A DNA stretch of 64,000 nucleotides from CAYWXV01 sp964462535 (GCA_964462535.1 CAYWXV010000015.1:15351-79350), one strand, 5' to 3'. Counted from the stretch's first letter, positions 36,855 to 45,743 are shown. Made by a program: numbers and translations. Notes: a model not told the origin generated them from the letters alone.

Positions 36855-37367
36855 CTACTCGGCGCTCCCAACGAAGACCGGCTCGCGTTCAATCAAACGA
36901 CCCTTGCCGTTTTGAATCTTCTCCTGGATGGTCATCAGACCCTGAATCAGGTTCTCGGGGCGGGGTGGGCAGCCGGCCACGAACACATCGACCGGCAGAA
37001 ACTGATCGATGCCCTGCACCACCGAGTAGCTGCGGAACATCCCGCCGGAACTCGCGCAGGCCCCCATCGAGAGGACCCACTTCGGATCCGGCATCTGATC
37101 GTAGATCTTCCGCACCACCCACGACATTTTGTACGTCACCGTTCCCGCCACGATCAGAAGATCGGACTGCCGCGGAGAGAAGCTGAACCGTTCGGAGCCA
37201 AATCGGGCTACGTCGAAGCGTGGGCCTGCGAAGGCCATCATCTCGATGGCGCAGCAACTTATGCCAAGAGGCATCGGCCAGATGGAGTTCTTTCTCGCCC
37301 AATTGATCGCTGCCTCCACAGTTGTCGTCAGGAACCCATCTCGTTCCAGCTGATCCGTCAGTCCCAT
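36855..37367 (-). CDS. nuoB: NADH-quinone oxidoreductase subunit B
   Basis: 170 residues from the ATG at 37367 (AAGGAG upstream). It binds the terminal 4Fe-4S cluster N2 of complex I. The ligands are in 'SCCAIEMM', 'GACASSGGMF' and 'VAGCPPRPE'. It overlaps the end of nuoA by 10 bases, so the pair is coupled. A terminator follows, and nuoC is not next to it. Confidence 0.96.
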   Translation of the reverse strand: MGLTDQLERDGFLTTTVEAAINWARKNSIWPMPLGISCCAIEMMAFAGPRFDVARFGSERFSFSPRQSDLLIVAGTVTYKMSWVVRKIYDQMPDPKWVLSMGACASSGGMFRSYSVVQGIDQFLPVDVFVAGCPPRPENLIQGLMTIQEKIQNGKGRLIEREPVFVGSAE

Positions 37368-37714
37368 TTCAATGCTCCTTTCTTCACGATATAGACGTAG
37401 CCAACAAATAGCGTCACGATAAAGAGCAACATCGCCCAGAGCGCAAAGTTTCCCAGCGAGTTGAACGAAGTAGCCCACGGGTACATGAAGACGACTTCGA
37501 TATCGAACAGGATGAAGAGCATGGCTACCAGATAGAACTTCACCGAGAACCGATCGCGTGCCGTCGATATCGGCTGCATGCCCGACTCGTACGTCGTCAG
37601 CTTCTGCGGGGTACTTCTATGGGGGCCAAGAATCTCATGCGCCTTGACCGAGACAATTCCAAAGCCGAGTCCGGCAAGGATCATCGCAATCACGGGGATG
37701 TAGGTCTCAAGCAT
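37358..37714 (-). CDS. nuoA: NADH-quinone oxidoreductase subunit A
   Basis: 118 residues, three membrane helices (about 6-27, 62-83 and 88-110). The conserved loop 'YESGMQPISTARDRFSVKFY' and 'FILFDIEVVFMYPWA' are signature stretches of NuoA in the proton-pumping membrane arm. A TATATTTG box (minus strand, 37777-37770) 56 bases upstream probably drives nuoAB. Confidence 0.96.
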   Translation of the reverse strand: MLETYIPVIAMILAGLGFGIVSVKAHEILGPHRSTPQKLTTYESGMQPISTARDRFSVKFYLVAMLFILFDIEVVFMYPWATSFNSLGNFALWAMLLFIVTLFVGYVYIVKKGALKWD

Positions 37715-37769
37715 GATGTCTCTTCACGTTGCTGTTCCTGAATGCGGACCAACGAACGGGTCCGGCCGA

Positions 37770-37777
37770 CAAATATA
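37770..37777 (-). promoter_or_regulatory. -7 box (TATATTTG) for nuoAB
   Basis: Exact match to TAnnTTTG on the minus strand in the 94-base gap between the DUF5683 gene and nuoA. No clear -33 TTG is visible at the right distance. Confidence 0.45.
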
Positions 37778-37808
37778 GTCGATCACCGCCAGACGACCCG
37801 TTCACCTT

Positions 37809-38327
37809 CTACCATGCAACCCGAAGTGAAGCCCCCGTGGGGGAGACCCTGACGGCCCCCTCCATCCCGTCGACAGTAAAGTCGTAGAGATGGGCCCCAA
37901 CATAGGCATCGATCATGCCAAGGACTTCGACCATCAGGAGGTAGGCAACATTGATATCACGATCGTCCCGATACGATTCGCGTTGAAACTTCAGCAGGGA
38001 AAGGGTGGAGGCGTTCCCGGCATCAACGCGGGAAATAGAATCGTTCATGTCTCTGAACAATCCATGAAAATGGACGATGCGATACCCAAACCATGCGGCC
38101 GCCCCCAGAAAGACAGGGACTTTCCAATAGTCGTGATTGTACAACTGACCCCCGCCGGGGACGATCGCCCAGAGGATTGCTGACGTCGGACTCTTGGTCA
38201 GCGTCAGCCCCGGAACCGACTCCGGTGTTGCACTGGTATCGGATCGTGTGGTATCGACCCCCTGGCCCAGGGAACAGACATGGGGGAGAAGAAACGCCAG
38301 AGAGGCTATCAGAAGTACTCGTCGCAT
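37809..38327 (-). CDS. DUF5683 membrane protein
   Basis: 172 residues with a signal peptide (LLIASLAFLLPHVCS). The core 'KSPTSAILWAIVPGGGQLYNHDYWKVP' (trimmed) is the DUF5683 hallmark, a membrane domain found across Bacteroidota/Chlorobiota whose function is unknown. A second hydrophobic helix follows ('VPVFLGAAAWFGYRIV'). It begins 4 bases after the RidA stop, so it is co-transcribed with it. Confidence 0.85.
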   Translation of the reverse strand: MRRVLLIASLAFLLPHVCSLGQGVDTTRSDTSATPESVPGLTLTKSPTSAILWAIVPGGGQLYNHDYWKVPVFLGAAAWFGYRIVHFHGLFRDMNDSISRVDAGNASTLSLLKFQRESYRDDRDINVAYLLMVEVLGMIDAYVGAHLYDFTVDGMEGAVRVSPTGASLRVAW

Positions 38328-38331
38328 TACA

Positions 38332-38724
38332 TCAGGCGATATAGGCTATGGCCTCGATCTCCACACGCGCATCTTTAGGCAGCCGGGCAACCTGCACGGT
38401 CGATCGCGCCGGCTTGTTGCCGCTGAAATACCTCCCATAGACGGCGTTGACCTCACCGAAGTCATTCATGTCCATCAGATAGATCGTCGTCTTCACGACT
38501 GTATCCATCGACGCTCCTGCCGCCTCAAGTATTGCCTGCAGGTTCCGTAGGGCTTGATCCGTCTGGTCTGCAACGCCGGAGTCGACGAACGATCCATCGG
38601 GGCGCAGCGCGACCTGACCCGCGGTGAAGATCAACTTCTCCCACTGGACGGCCTGCGAATAAGGGCCTATCGGCTCGGGAGCATCCGAGGTGAGAATGGA
38701 ATTCGATGCCATGGAGTGCGACAT
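38332..38724 (-). CDS. RidA-family enamine/imine deaminase
   Basis: 130 residues, YjgF/YER057c/UK114 family. It hydrolyses reactive 2-aminoacrylate-type enamines made by PLP enzymes; the trimer has inter-subunit active sites. 'APEPIGPYSQAVQ' and 'FTAGQVALRPDG' are N-terminal signatures. The usual catalytic Arg is in 'KPARSTVQVARLPKDARVEIEAIA'-like C-terminal part (quoted short: ARSTVQVARLPKDA). A second ATG at 38712 is equally possible. Confidence 0.93.
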   Translation of the reverse strand: MSHSMASNSILTSDAPEPIGPYSQAVQWEKLIFTAGQVALRPDGSFVDSGVADQTDQALRNLQAILEAAGASMDTVVKTTIYLMDMNDFGEVNAVYGRYFSGNKPARSTVQVARLPKDARVEIEAIAYIA

Positions 38725-38742
38725 TTTTCTACGGTTGTCATC

Positions 38743-38773
38743 TTGTCTGTGCGGGCCGATTCCTCTAACTTAG
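38743..38773 (+). promoter_or_regulatory. promoter of the tRNA cluster
   Basis: TTG (38743-38745), 20-base spacer, TAACTTAG (38766-38773), 20 bases before tRNA-Ala. It fits the -33/TAnnTT pattern of this organism. Confidence 0.45.
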
Positions 38774-38793
38774 CAGCCCTTGACCAGAATGGC

Positions 38794-38867
<74 letters not shown>

Positions 38868-38943
38868 CGAGGTGAAGGCACGGCGGAGCGTGATATGATC
38901 ATCGACGGGAAGTCCCGCACCCTGCCTTGCCTCATGTACATAC

Positions 38944-39016
38944 TGCCCTGTGGTGTAACTGGCAACACGTCTGACTCTGGATCAGAAGAGTCCAGGTTCG
39001 AGCCCTGGCGGGGCAA
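38944..39016 (+). tRNA. tRNA-Gln(CTG)
   Basis: 73 nt: acceptor TGCCCTG/CGGGGCA, D-stem GTGT/ACAC, anticodon stem TCTGA/TCAGA with loop CTCTGGA (anticodon CTG), T-arm CCAGG/CCTGG. CCA is not encoded. It decodes CAG. Confidence 0.94.
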
Positions 39017-39066
39017 CAGAGGGAGCGGCGGTCGACGCGCGTTCCGAAAGCAATCGAGCGATTCAC

Positions 39067-39138
39067 GCCGCGTTCGTCTAGTGGTTAGGACGCCGCCCTC
39101 TCACGGCGGTAGCACGAGTTCGACTCTCGTACGCGGTA
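39067..39138 (+). tRNA. tRNA-Glu(CTC)
   Basis: 72 nt: acceptor GCCGCGT/ACGCGGT (G1:U72), anticodon stem CCGCC/GGCGG with loop CTCTCAC (anticodon CTC), T-arm ACGAG/CTCGT. It decodes GAG. It is followed by a terminator. Confidence 0.92.
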
Positions 39139-39146
39139 CCCATGAT

Positions 39147-39180
39147 GGTCCGTCTGAGGCAGTTCAGACGGGCCTTCTTC
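39147..39180 (+). terminator. terminator of the tRNA cluster
   Basis: GGTCCGTCTGA (39147-39157) pairs with TCAGACGGGCC (39164-39174), with one G-U pair, followed by TTCTTC. It ends the three-tRNA transcript. Confidence 0.75.
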
Positions 39181-39191
39181 GTTACGTCGTA

Positions 39192-39794
39192 TCACCACTC
39201 CATTCCACCCAATATCACCTGATGGAGGTATTTCATGGTTGCAACATCCGGTATGTCAGCGCTGCCGAAGGTCAACTGCGTCATTGCACATTCAAAGAAG
39301 TTCCGCGGCGTGAAGAAGACCGCGACGCGCGTGACAGTACGGGATGAATCGGTCGTGTAGGTATAGGCAGAGAATCGCCTCGGTCCTATTACGAACTCCT
39401 CGATATCACCGACCATGGTTGCTCGCCCGTTGCTCCTTCGCCTGCGCTTCTCGAAGCTCATTTCCACCAATCCTCTCTCCCCATCCTTCTCGAATCGGCT
39501 TCGCAGCGCCGGATCGATCGGAGACTCGCTCACGATCACGGACATTGTGTAGGTCGGATTACACGCGATCACGAAGATCTGCGGTTCCTCAAATTGCTGA
39601 GCGTCCAGTGTAATCCAGTCGTTGGGGAGCCGCGTGGAGAGTTCGCCGGACGGGGATGTGAGCTGCTCCGATGACAGCGTGATTGCCGGTAGGTTTGCCG
39701 GGGGGCCCTGCTGCGTGGTGCGTGGTGCGAAGCATCCCCCGCAGAGGAGCACGAGAGGAACGACGAAAGCCTGAAAAGTGCGGATCGAGCGCAT
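39192..39794 (-). CDS. lipoprotein of unknown function
   Basis: 200 residues. The signal peptide ends in the lipobox 'LCGGC'. The mature protein has a beta-rich pattern ('SGELSTRLPNDW', 'IFVIACNPTYTMSVIVSES') recalling PsbP/DcrB-like domains, but the match is too weak to name. It lies 8 bases downstream of the DUF1684 lipoprotein gene on the same strand, so the two form an operon. Confidence 0.7.
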   Translation of the reverse strand: MRSIRTFQAFVVPLVLLCGGCFAPRTTQQGPPANLPAITLSSEQLTSPSGELSTRLPNDWITLDAQQFEEPQIFVIACNPTYTMSVIVSESPIDPALRSRFEKDGERGLVEMSFEKRRRRSNGRATMVGDIEEFVIGPRRFSAYTYTTDSSRTVTRVAVFFTPRNFFECAMTQLTFGSADIPDVATMKYLHQVILGGMEW

Positions 39795-39802
39795 CGAGGA
39801 AC

Positions 39803-40456
39803 TTAGTGAGCGGAGGAATACCCGGCTGGCGGGATCATTTCGCCTGCGCGAATCGCCACAGGGAGAACGTTTTCAGACGGAACGCGGGGACACGAATACG
39901 AATCGTTGTAGGCGCAGTATGGGTTGTAGGCTTCGTTGAAGTCGATCCGTATCGGACCTTCACCATCTCCCGCCGGCACCTCCAGATAGCGCCCCCCTTC
40001 GTACGTGTCGGATCCATTGGTCGCGTCCCGAAACGGGATAAAGAGGACCCCGGGGTCCTCGGCAAGTTCGTAGGCAGCGAGAGAGCAGTCGACGCTCCCC
40101 ACCGAGAACCGAACGTACCCCATCCGCCGTGCCTTTCGCAGCTCTCCACCTGTCGCGGCAATTTCGACCGATTCCGGACGTCCAAGTCTCGCCAACGTGA
40201 CAAGAAATGCGAGCGAATCGTTCGGTGGGAAGTACCGAAGACCGGGGAAGGCGGCCCTGGACGCTTCCGCAAGGGGTGACCCCTCACCCCGCATCAGCGA
40301 ATCCTTGAGACGCCGGGCCTCCGCGACTTCGCGCGGGTCTACCGCTGCCCGCCCCGTCCCACCAGCTTCCTCGCGACCGCATGCGAGGACGAGGATGGCG
40401 AAGAACGGAATGAATGTCGTCGGGGATAGCAGGAGGAAGGAGGAGAATGAACGCAT
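39803..40456 (-). CDS. DUF1684 lipoprotein
   Basis: 217 residues from the ATG at 40456, which begins a signal peptide with lipobox 'LVLAC'. The longer frame upstream (to 40603) overlaps the divergent TPR gene and is not preferred. The C-terminal 'NGSDTYEGGRYLEVP' and 'IDFNEAYNPYCAYNDSYSCP' with 'PSENVLPVAIRAGE' are the DUF1684 core, a family of unknown function seen in lipoproteins of several phyla. The minus-strand TTTTCGTATGTT element at 40485-40500 probably is its promoter. Confidence 0.85.
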   Translation of the reverse strand: MRSFSSFLLLSPTTFIPFFAILVLACGREEAGGTGRAAVDPREVAEARRLKDSLMRGEGSPLAEASRAAFPGLRYFPPNDSLAFLVTLARLGRPESVEIAATGGELRKARRMGYVRFSVGSVDCSLAAYELAEDPGVLFIPFRDATNGSDTYEGGRYLEVPAGDGEGPIRIDFNEAYNPYCAYNDSYSCPRVPSENVLPVAIRAGEMIPPAGYSSAH

Positions 40457-40589
40457 CTGGCGTGTATGCCGGGTCAAAGGGACGGCAACATACGAAAACG
40501 GGGTGGCTGGCCGATTCTCCCGCAACCCCTTGCACGTCGAAACCACCGGGGCTATTATTACGACTGCCCCCCACACGGAAAGCCAGTCA

Positions 40590-42038
40590 ATGGACATGTT
40601 CAATTACGGTGACGACGACCTTTTCGAAGGACACGACTCGGACGACGGTCACGAGGAAATGATCCGCAGACTCCGCGAGCAATTCGGAGGCGACAATGAC
40701 GCCGCCGAAGATGGTCAGATCCCAAGTACCGATGTGTTGGAGGAAATGGTCGAGGCATCGCTGGCGGAAGAGCGGTACGAAGAGGGACTTCGCATAACGG
40801 ACTACTGGCTCCGGTTTGCGCCGTACAGCTACATGGCCTGGCTCAGACGGGGTGTTGTCCTGATTGGCCTGGGGCGTGCGGATGAAGCGCTGAGCTGTTT
40901 CGACCGGGCAGACGCGCTCAATCCTTCAGACACAGAGATTCTGATCAACCGCGGCATCGCGTACGACAGCCTTGGTCTGTTCGATCGCGCGCTGGAATGC
41001 TACTCCCGGGCATTGGAACGCGAGCCGGACAACGAGGAGGCGTTCTTCAATCAGGCGATTGCCCTTGAGAGAATGGAACGCTTCACCGAAGCCGCCCTGA
41101 TGTTCGAGGCCCTTCTGGGAAGTGGTCAGTTTGGCAGGGATTCGCTCTATGAGCTTGGATACTGCTACGACTTTCTCGATCGACTCGACGATTCCCTCTC
41201 TGCCTACGAGCGGTATTTGAATGAGGACCCGTATAACTACAATGCCTGGTACAACAGGGCTATTGTCTTCAGCCGGAAGGGGCAGTTCGCGAAGGCGGTT
41301 GAGAGCTACGATATGGCGTTGGCTATAAACGAGGAATTCCCATCCGCCTGGTACAACCGGGGAAACGCACTAGCCAACCTTGGTCGTCTTCCGGAGGCGG
41401 CGGATAGCTATCGTGAGGGGTTGAAATACGAGCCAGACGACGTCGCAGCCTGGTACAATCTGGGGAACGCTTGCGAGGAGATGGGCGAACTGATGGCCGC
41501 TATCGAGGCGTTCACGCAGGTGCTTCGCGTCGACCCGAGGAACTACGAGGCCCACTTTGGCAGAGGGAGCTGTTACGACGGTTTAGAACGATTTGATCGA
41601 GCGCTGGAGGACTACGATCTCGCGATTGCACTGAACGAGGGTGATGCGGATCTCTGGTTCGCCAGGGCCGACGTCCTCTACAACGTTGGGCGCGTGCCCG
41701 ACGCTCTGGTGAGTTATCAGAGGGCCATCGAGATCGATCCGGAAGACGTGGAGTGCTGGTTCGAGTATGGAGAGACGCTTCTGGAAAAGGGGGATCTCGA
41801 CGATGCGTTGACCGCATTCAACAGGGCCGTAACGCTGGAGCCCGAATGGAGCGAATCTCACTACGGGCGTGCTCGCACGCTCCTGCTCATGGAACGATAC
41901 CCCGAAATGGCAGAGGCCTTGAAGACCTCCATCGACCTAGATCCACGTCTTCGCGAGGAGTTCATCAGCGAGTTCCCGGCTGTGGCGGAGATGAAGGACG
42001 TCCAGCACGTCGTTGCGCCGAGCGCTCCGCATGACTGA
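40590..42038 (+). CDS. TPR-repeat protein
   Basis: 482 residues from the ATG at 40590 (another in-frame ATG at 40596). No signal peptide. An acidic N-terminal 50 residues, then about 11 tetratricopeptide repeats of 34 residues each ('AWYNRGNALANLGRLPEAAD', 'AWYNLGNACEEMGELMAAIE'), a scaffold for protein contacts. The TGA overlaps the ATG of the glycosyltransferase (ATGACTGA), so both are coupled; the TPR protein may organise a glycosylation complex, by inference. Confidence 0.85.
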   Translation: MDMFNYGDDDLFEGHDSDDGHEEMIRRLREQFGGDNDAAEDGQIPSTDVLEEMVEASLAEERYEEGLRITDYWLRFAPYSYMAWLRRGVVLIGLGRADEALSCFDRADALNPSDTEILINRGIAYDSLGLFDRALECYSRALEREPDNEEAFFNQAIALERMERFTEAALMFEALLGSGQFGRDSLYELGYCYDFLDRLDDSLSAYERYLNEDPYNYNAWYNRAIVFSRKGQFAKAVESYDMALAINEEFPSAWYNRGNALANLGRLPEAADSYREGLKYEPDDVAAWYNLGNACEEMGELMAAIEAFTQVLRVDPRNYEAHFGRGSCYDGLERFDRALEDYDLAIALNEGDADLWFARADVLYNVGRVPDALVSYQRAIEIDPEDVECWFEYGETLLEKGDLDDALTAFNRAVTLEPEWSESHYGRARTLLLMERYPEMAEALKTSIDLDPRLREEFISEFPAVAEMKDVQHVVAPSAPHD

Positions 42039-42957
42039 TCCCACCAACCTTCCGACGGTCGTCGTTGGTATCCTGAGCTATAACCGCGTCGATGAGGTGT
42101 TGACGACAATCGACATCCTTCTTCGATCCGACTATCCTGCCGACCTTCTCCGCATCCTGGTTCTCGACAACGATAGCGCCGATGGTACCGTGGAGTCGGT
42201 CCGAAGCCGATACGCCGACCGCGTGGAGGTTCTCCCTCTAACGGAGAATCGTGGTGCGATCACGCGCAACAGAGCCATACTGGATCGCGACGAACAGTTC
42301 ATAGCCATCTTCGACGAGGACTGTGCCCCGGCGCACATGGATACGCTCGGACGCGCGGTGGGCTTGCTGGTGCGCAACCCCGATCTTGGCGGTCTCGCCT
42401 TCTACAGTGTCAACGCTGTGACGGGCCGACCTGAATGTCCATCGTGGAAACGCATTTCACGCAGGCGACTCCAGGGGGGAGGCTTCGAAGGGGTCTTCGT
42501 GACGGGAAATGGCATGCTCTTCCGACGAGATGCCATCCGGCGAACAGGGGGGTACGACGAGAGGATTTTCTGGGGAAGCGAGGAGTTCTGCTTCGCTCTT
42601 GAACTCCTCTACCACGATGTTGCGATCGCGTTCGACCCGACGATAACACTCGTCCATCGACGGGCACCCCGAGCCATTCCATCGGCGGGCGTTCTGGAGG
42701 CGGAGGCGAGGAACAATATCTGGGCTCCGTTCCTTCACTTCCCGTTCCCGCTGGCGATCATGACCGCGATAGCACATACCGGCCGCAGGCTGCTTCACGC
42801 ACTGATCTACTCCCGACCGCACGGTATTTCCGCTGTCATTCGAGGAATAAGGCAGGCCCTACGAGGACTCCCCGACATCCTTTCGACACGCAAACCAATT
42901 CCCGTCCGTAAGCTCGCCGGCCACAACCGCTGGTTCTTCGACATGCTCATCCGCTAG
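42031..42957 (+). CDS. GT2-family glycosyltransferase
   Basis: 308 residues from the ATG at 42031 (18 bases inside a longer frame; it overlaps the TPR stop). GT-A fold: 'VVVGILSYNRVDEV', 'LVLDNDSADGTVESV', the metal-binding 'FDEDCAP' (DXD variant), and the acceptor-side 'GGYDERIFWGSEEF'. Amphipathic C-terminal helices ('IRGIRQALRGLPDIL') may touch the membrane. The sugar transferred is unknown. A dispersed repeat follows the stop by 4 bases. Confidence 0.9.
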   Translation: MTDPTNLPTVVVGILSYNRVDEVLTTIDILLRSDYPADLLRILVLDNDSADGTVESVRSRYADRVEVLPLTENRGAITRNRAILDRDEQFIAIFDEDCAPAHMDTLGRAVGLLVRNPDLGGLAFYSVNAVTGRPECPSWKRISRRRLQGGGFEGVFVTGNGMLFRRDAIRRTGGYDERIFWGSEEFCFALELLYHDVAIAFDPTITLVHRRAPRAIPSAGVLEAEARNNIWAPFLHFPFPLAIMTAIAHTGRRLLHALIYSRPHGISAVIRGIRQALRGLPDILSTRKPIPVRKLAGHNRWFFDMLIR

Positions 42958-42961
42958 CCGG

Positions 42962-43073
42962 CTGTTGAAATACGCGCGATCTCTGCGCCGCGCTCGTCGT
43001 CGCTCACTGCGGCGTACCTCCGGTACGCCTCATTCGTTCGTCGCCACGCGCCTTGACCTCGCGCGATTTGAAC
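42962..43073. repeat. 112-base palindromic repeat element, first copy
   Basis: Near-palindrome with ends GTTGAAATACGCGCGA (42964-42979) and GCGCGATTTGAAC (43061-43073) and a centre GGCGTACC-N3-GGTACGCC. Its first 53 bases match 63948-64000 in 49 positions. In both places it begins exactly 4 bases after a stop codon. It is too short to encode a transposase; a MITE- or REP-like mobile or terminator element is inference. Confidence 0.7.
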
Positions 43074-43151
43074 GGCCTCTTGATCTGAGCGGTATACAAC
43101 AGTCTCCCAGGTACAACCAGCCCTCCGCACCGGCTCATCTCTCGATCCCTT

Positions 43152-43547
43152 ATGATCTCCACACCATCAACTATCCGCGTCATCGGCGCGGAGATCTACG
43201 CTCGGCACGGAGTCGGTGAGGCGGAGCGGAGTATCGGCGGTCGATACAGCTTTGATCTCGAGATGGAGACGGACATCGCGCACGCCGCAGAGTCCGATCA
43301 TGTGGAGGACACGATTGACTATCATGTTGCTTACAACATTGCACGCGACATTCTTACACGTACCAATCGTCGTCTGCTGGAAGCCTTGGTCGTCGAGATA
43401 TCGCAGGCGTTGATGAACGAATTCGCTCGCATTGCTGCATGCACGGTGCGTCTCAGAAAACTCTCCGTACCGATCGACGGGGTCATTGCCGCTGTCGAAG
43501 TCGAACATAGGATCGAGCGTGACGGCGTCGGTGACAATCAAGGGTGA
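43152..43547 (+). CDS. folB: dihydroneopterin aldolase
   Basis: 131 residues, T-fold enzyme converting dihydroneopterin to 6-hydroxymethyl-dihydropterin in folate synthesis. 'IYARHGVGEAER' and 'IDYHVAYNIA' are FolB signatures; the conserved C-terminal 'VRLRKLSVPIDGVIAAVEVE' follows. It is followed after 10 bases by folK, the next enzyme of the pathway. Confidence 0.9.
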   Translation: MISTPSTIRVIGAEIYARHGVGEAERSIGGRYSFDLEMETDIAHAAESDHVEDTIDYHVAYNIARDILTRTNRRLLEALVVEISQALMNEFARIAACTVRLRKLSVPIDGVIAAVEVEHRIERDGVGDNQG

Positions 43548-43557
43548 ATCGTTGAAC

Positions 43558-44055
43558 ATGTCGACAGTCGTTGCTCTCTCGCTGGGTGCAAACGTTGGCG
43601 AACCGCGCACGACGATTGCCCGAGCTCTCAAGCTGATATCGGCCTCGCCCGGACTCCGCCTCCGCGCGGTCTCAAGCTACTGGCGCACGCCACCGATTGG
43701 CTACGTCGATCAACCAGACTTCACGAACGTTGCTGCCCTCTTCGATTGCGAGCGCTCCCCCGAGCGGCTCCTTGACAGGCTGCGTGCAATCGAACGCCTT
43801 CTTGGACGGAGGGTGCGACAGAAGTGGAGAGAGCGCGAGATCGACATCGACATTGTCTTGTTCGGAGACCGTGTGGTCGATCTCCCGGATCTGGTTGTTC
43901 CCCATCCGGAGATGCACCGCCGCGCGTTTGTATTGGCCCCTCTCGCAGAAATAGCACCTGACATGGTGCATCCATTGCTTGGGAGGACGATATCGAGTCT
44001 CTTGGAGCAAGTCGCCGAGTACGATAGGACATCGAAGGAAGTCGTGATTCTATGA
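43558..44055 (+). CDS. folK: 2-amino-4-hydroxy-6-hydroxymethyldihydropteridine pyrophosphokinase
   Basis: 165 residues from the ATG at 43558 (upstream frame overlaps folB). 'VALSLGANVGEPRTTI' opens the family, and 'REREIDIDIVLFGD' supplies the ATP/Mg Asp pair. 'VPHPEMHRRAFVLAPLAEIAP' is the pterin-side motif. It makes the substrate for dihydropteroate synthase. The TGA overlaps the next ATG by 4 bases (ATGA). Confidence 0.94.
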   Translation: MSTVVALSLGANVGEPRTTIARALKLISASPGLRLRAVSSYWRTPPIGYVDQPDFTNVAALFDCERSPERLLDRLRAIERLLGRRVRQKWREREIDIDIVLFGDRVVDLPDLVVPHPEMHRRAFVLAPLAEIAPDMVHPLLGRTISSLLEQVAEYDRTSKEVVIL

Positions 44056-45710
44056 ACGTTCATCAGCGAGCGGAGGGTGAAGGAGGGCGTTTGCGTGCCA
44101 TACTGATTCGCCTCACCGAGCCGGGGGGAAGTGCTCGACTCTCGCGACGGAGTTGGATTGTCGTTACGATGGTCCTTCTTGTTCTCCTGCTCCCAACGCT
44201 CTTTCTTCCGCTCGCTCCTGATCAGGCGCTCTTCTTCGTTGCCGGTCAGAAGATTATGCAGGGGGGTGTTCTCTACAGGGATATCGTCGACCTGAAGCCC
44301 CCACTCATCTACTATCTCTATGCGGTCGCGACATTCCTGTTTGGGCAGAGCGCCATGGCCATTCGTCTGCTCGATCTCCCACTTCAGGGGCTGTCATGCT
44401 GGCTGATCGTGAGATTGGTGCGCCGGTCGGGTGGGAGTGACGTGATCGCGGCGCTAGCGGCAGTCTCGTATCTCGGCGTCTACCTCGGGCAGGGGTACGG
44501 AATCATGGCGGTTCCGGAGAGCTATATGGCCCTACTGGGAGGAGGCGTGCTCTATCTGACGCTTCACAAGAGAACATCCGCTTCCTTCGTTGCCGCCGGG
44601 GCTCTCACCGCTATCCTGTTTCTTCTCAAATACACGTTGGCCATTGTTCTCCCTGCGGCGATCCTGGCGGAGTGGGTGCTGTTTGATGAAGCGCGGAGGG
44701 ATCGGACCGTCCACTCATTTCAGATGATCGTCGGCTTTCTTGTCGGTCCACTCGCGTTGATTCTTCTGCTTGCGTTCACAGGTGCTATGACCGGGTTCGT
44801 TGAGGTTCAGGAGTTCACGCGGTCTTACGTTGCAACCGAAATGGCGTCGCTATCGCTGTGGCTGCGCAATCTCACGACACTGATTCCCTATCACCTGGCC
44901 GTTGATTTCTCAATCGTGTTGATGGCAGGGCTTGGGATCGGCGTAGCCCTCTCCGTCAAATCGACCAACGGCTATCCGGCTTCCGTCACACGATTGCTTG
45001 GATACTCCGTCATACTCTTTGTCTTTCTGACGGCGACCATTGTCATGGAAGGGAAGTACCACACGTCCCATATTTCCCGTTACTACATGGCCTGCTCGGT
45101 GCTGGCTGCGTTCGGCATGGGTCATCTCATCTGGAGACTGGCCGTTGGCGGATTTGCCCCCTTAAGGCAGGGATACCACCTGTTCGCGGCGATACTGATC
45201 ATCGTAATGCTGGTCCTCTATTCGCCGGTTGCCGGGTATGGATGGAGGACCGCGGCAATAGCGGTGAAGAACATCAAGCGAGAGTTGAATGGACAGGTGG
45301 AGAACAGCCCGCTTGTGCAGGACAAACCGCTGGACGAGTCGAGGCAGATGGCGGACTACGTCTCCCCCCGGCTGCGGCCGGGTGACCATATGATGGCAGT
45401 CTCCGCGTTCGCCGGGCTCGTCTACCATACATGCGGGTACGTCCCGGACTTTCGCCTCTTTCACTCCGCCTTCGTCGTGGCCCCGTTTTCGCCGCAACGA
45501 TGGAGAGATCAGACGATCAGCTACCTGATGGACTCTGCACCCAGGTTCATCGTGGCTCAGTTCACCGATAGCTTCCCGAGCATAACGGGATCCAACCTGA
45601 CGGCCATTGCGGCGCTCCGCTCCCTTCCGGGCGTTGACTCCCTTCTTAGGAACAGATACGTTCTCGTCAAGCGATCAGATTGGATGGAACTGTACGAACG
45701 ACGCAGATAA
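44052..45710 (+). CDS. GT-C type membrane glycosyltransferase (dolichyl-phosphate-mannose mannosyltransferase-like)
   Basis: 552 residues with about 11 membrane helices. The first luminal loop carries the GT-C acid in 'LAPDQALFFVAGQ' and 'YRDIVDLKPPLIYYLYA', the PMT/ArnT-like motif. A soluble C-terminal part of about 130 residues follows. It probably transfers a sugar from a polyprenyl-phosphate donor in the periplasm. Donor and acceptor are unknown. It is translationally coupled to folK, though unrelated in function. Confidence 0.82.
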   Translation: MNVHQRAEGEGGRLRAILIRLTEPGGSARLSRRSWIVVTMVLLVLLLPTLFLPLAPDQALFFVAGQKIMQGGVLYRDIVDLKPPLIYYLYAVATFLFGQSAMAIRLLDLPLQGLSCWLIVRLVRRSGGSDVIAALAAVSYLGVYLGQGYGIMAVPESYMALLGGGVLYLTLHKRTSASFVAAGALTAILFLLKYTLAIVLPAAILAEWVLFDEARRDRTVHSFQMIVGFLVGPLALILLLAFTGAMTGFVEVQEFTRSYVATEMASLSLWLRNLTTLIPYHLAVDFSIVLMAGLGIGVALSVKSTNGYPASVTRLLGYSVILFVFLTATIVMEGKYHTSHISRYYMACSVLAAFGMGHLIWRLAVGGFAPLRQGYHLFAAILIIVMLVLYSPVAGYGWRTAAIAVKNIKRELNGQVENSPLVQDKPLDESRQMADYVSPRLRPGDHMMAVSAFAGLVYHTCGYVPDFRLFHSAFVVAPFSPQRWRDQTISYLMDSAPRFIVAQFTDSFPSITGSNLTAIAALRSLPGVDSLLRNRYVLVKRSDWMELYERRR

Positions 45711-45743
45711 CCAATCGTTGACCGAAGGGGTCGACGCAGTTCC

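Noticed and set aside
40457..40603. Longer start for the DUF1684 lipoprotein
   Set aside because: It would overlap the start of the divergent TPR gene and bury the lipoprotein signal 50 residues inside the protein.
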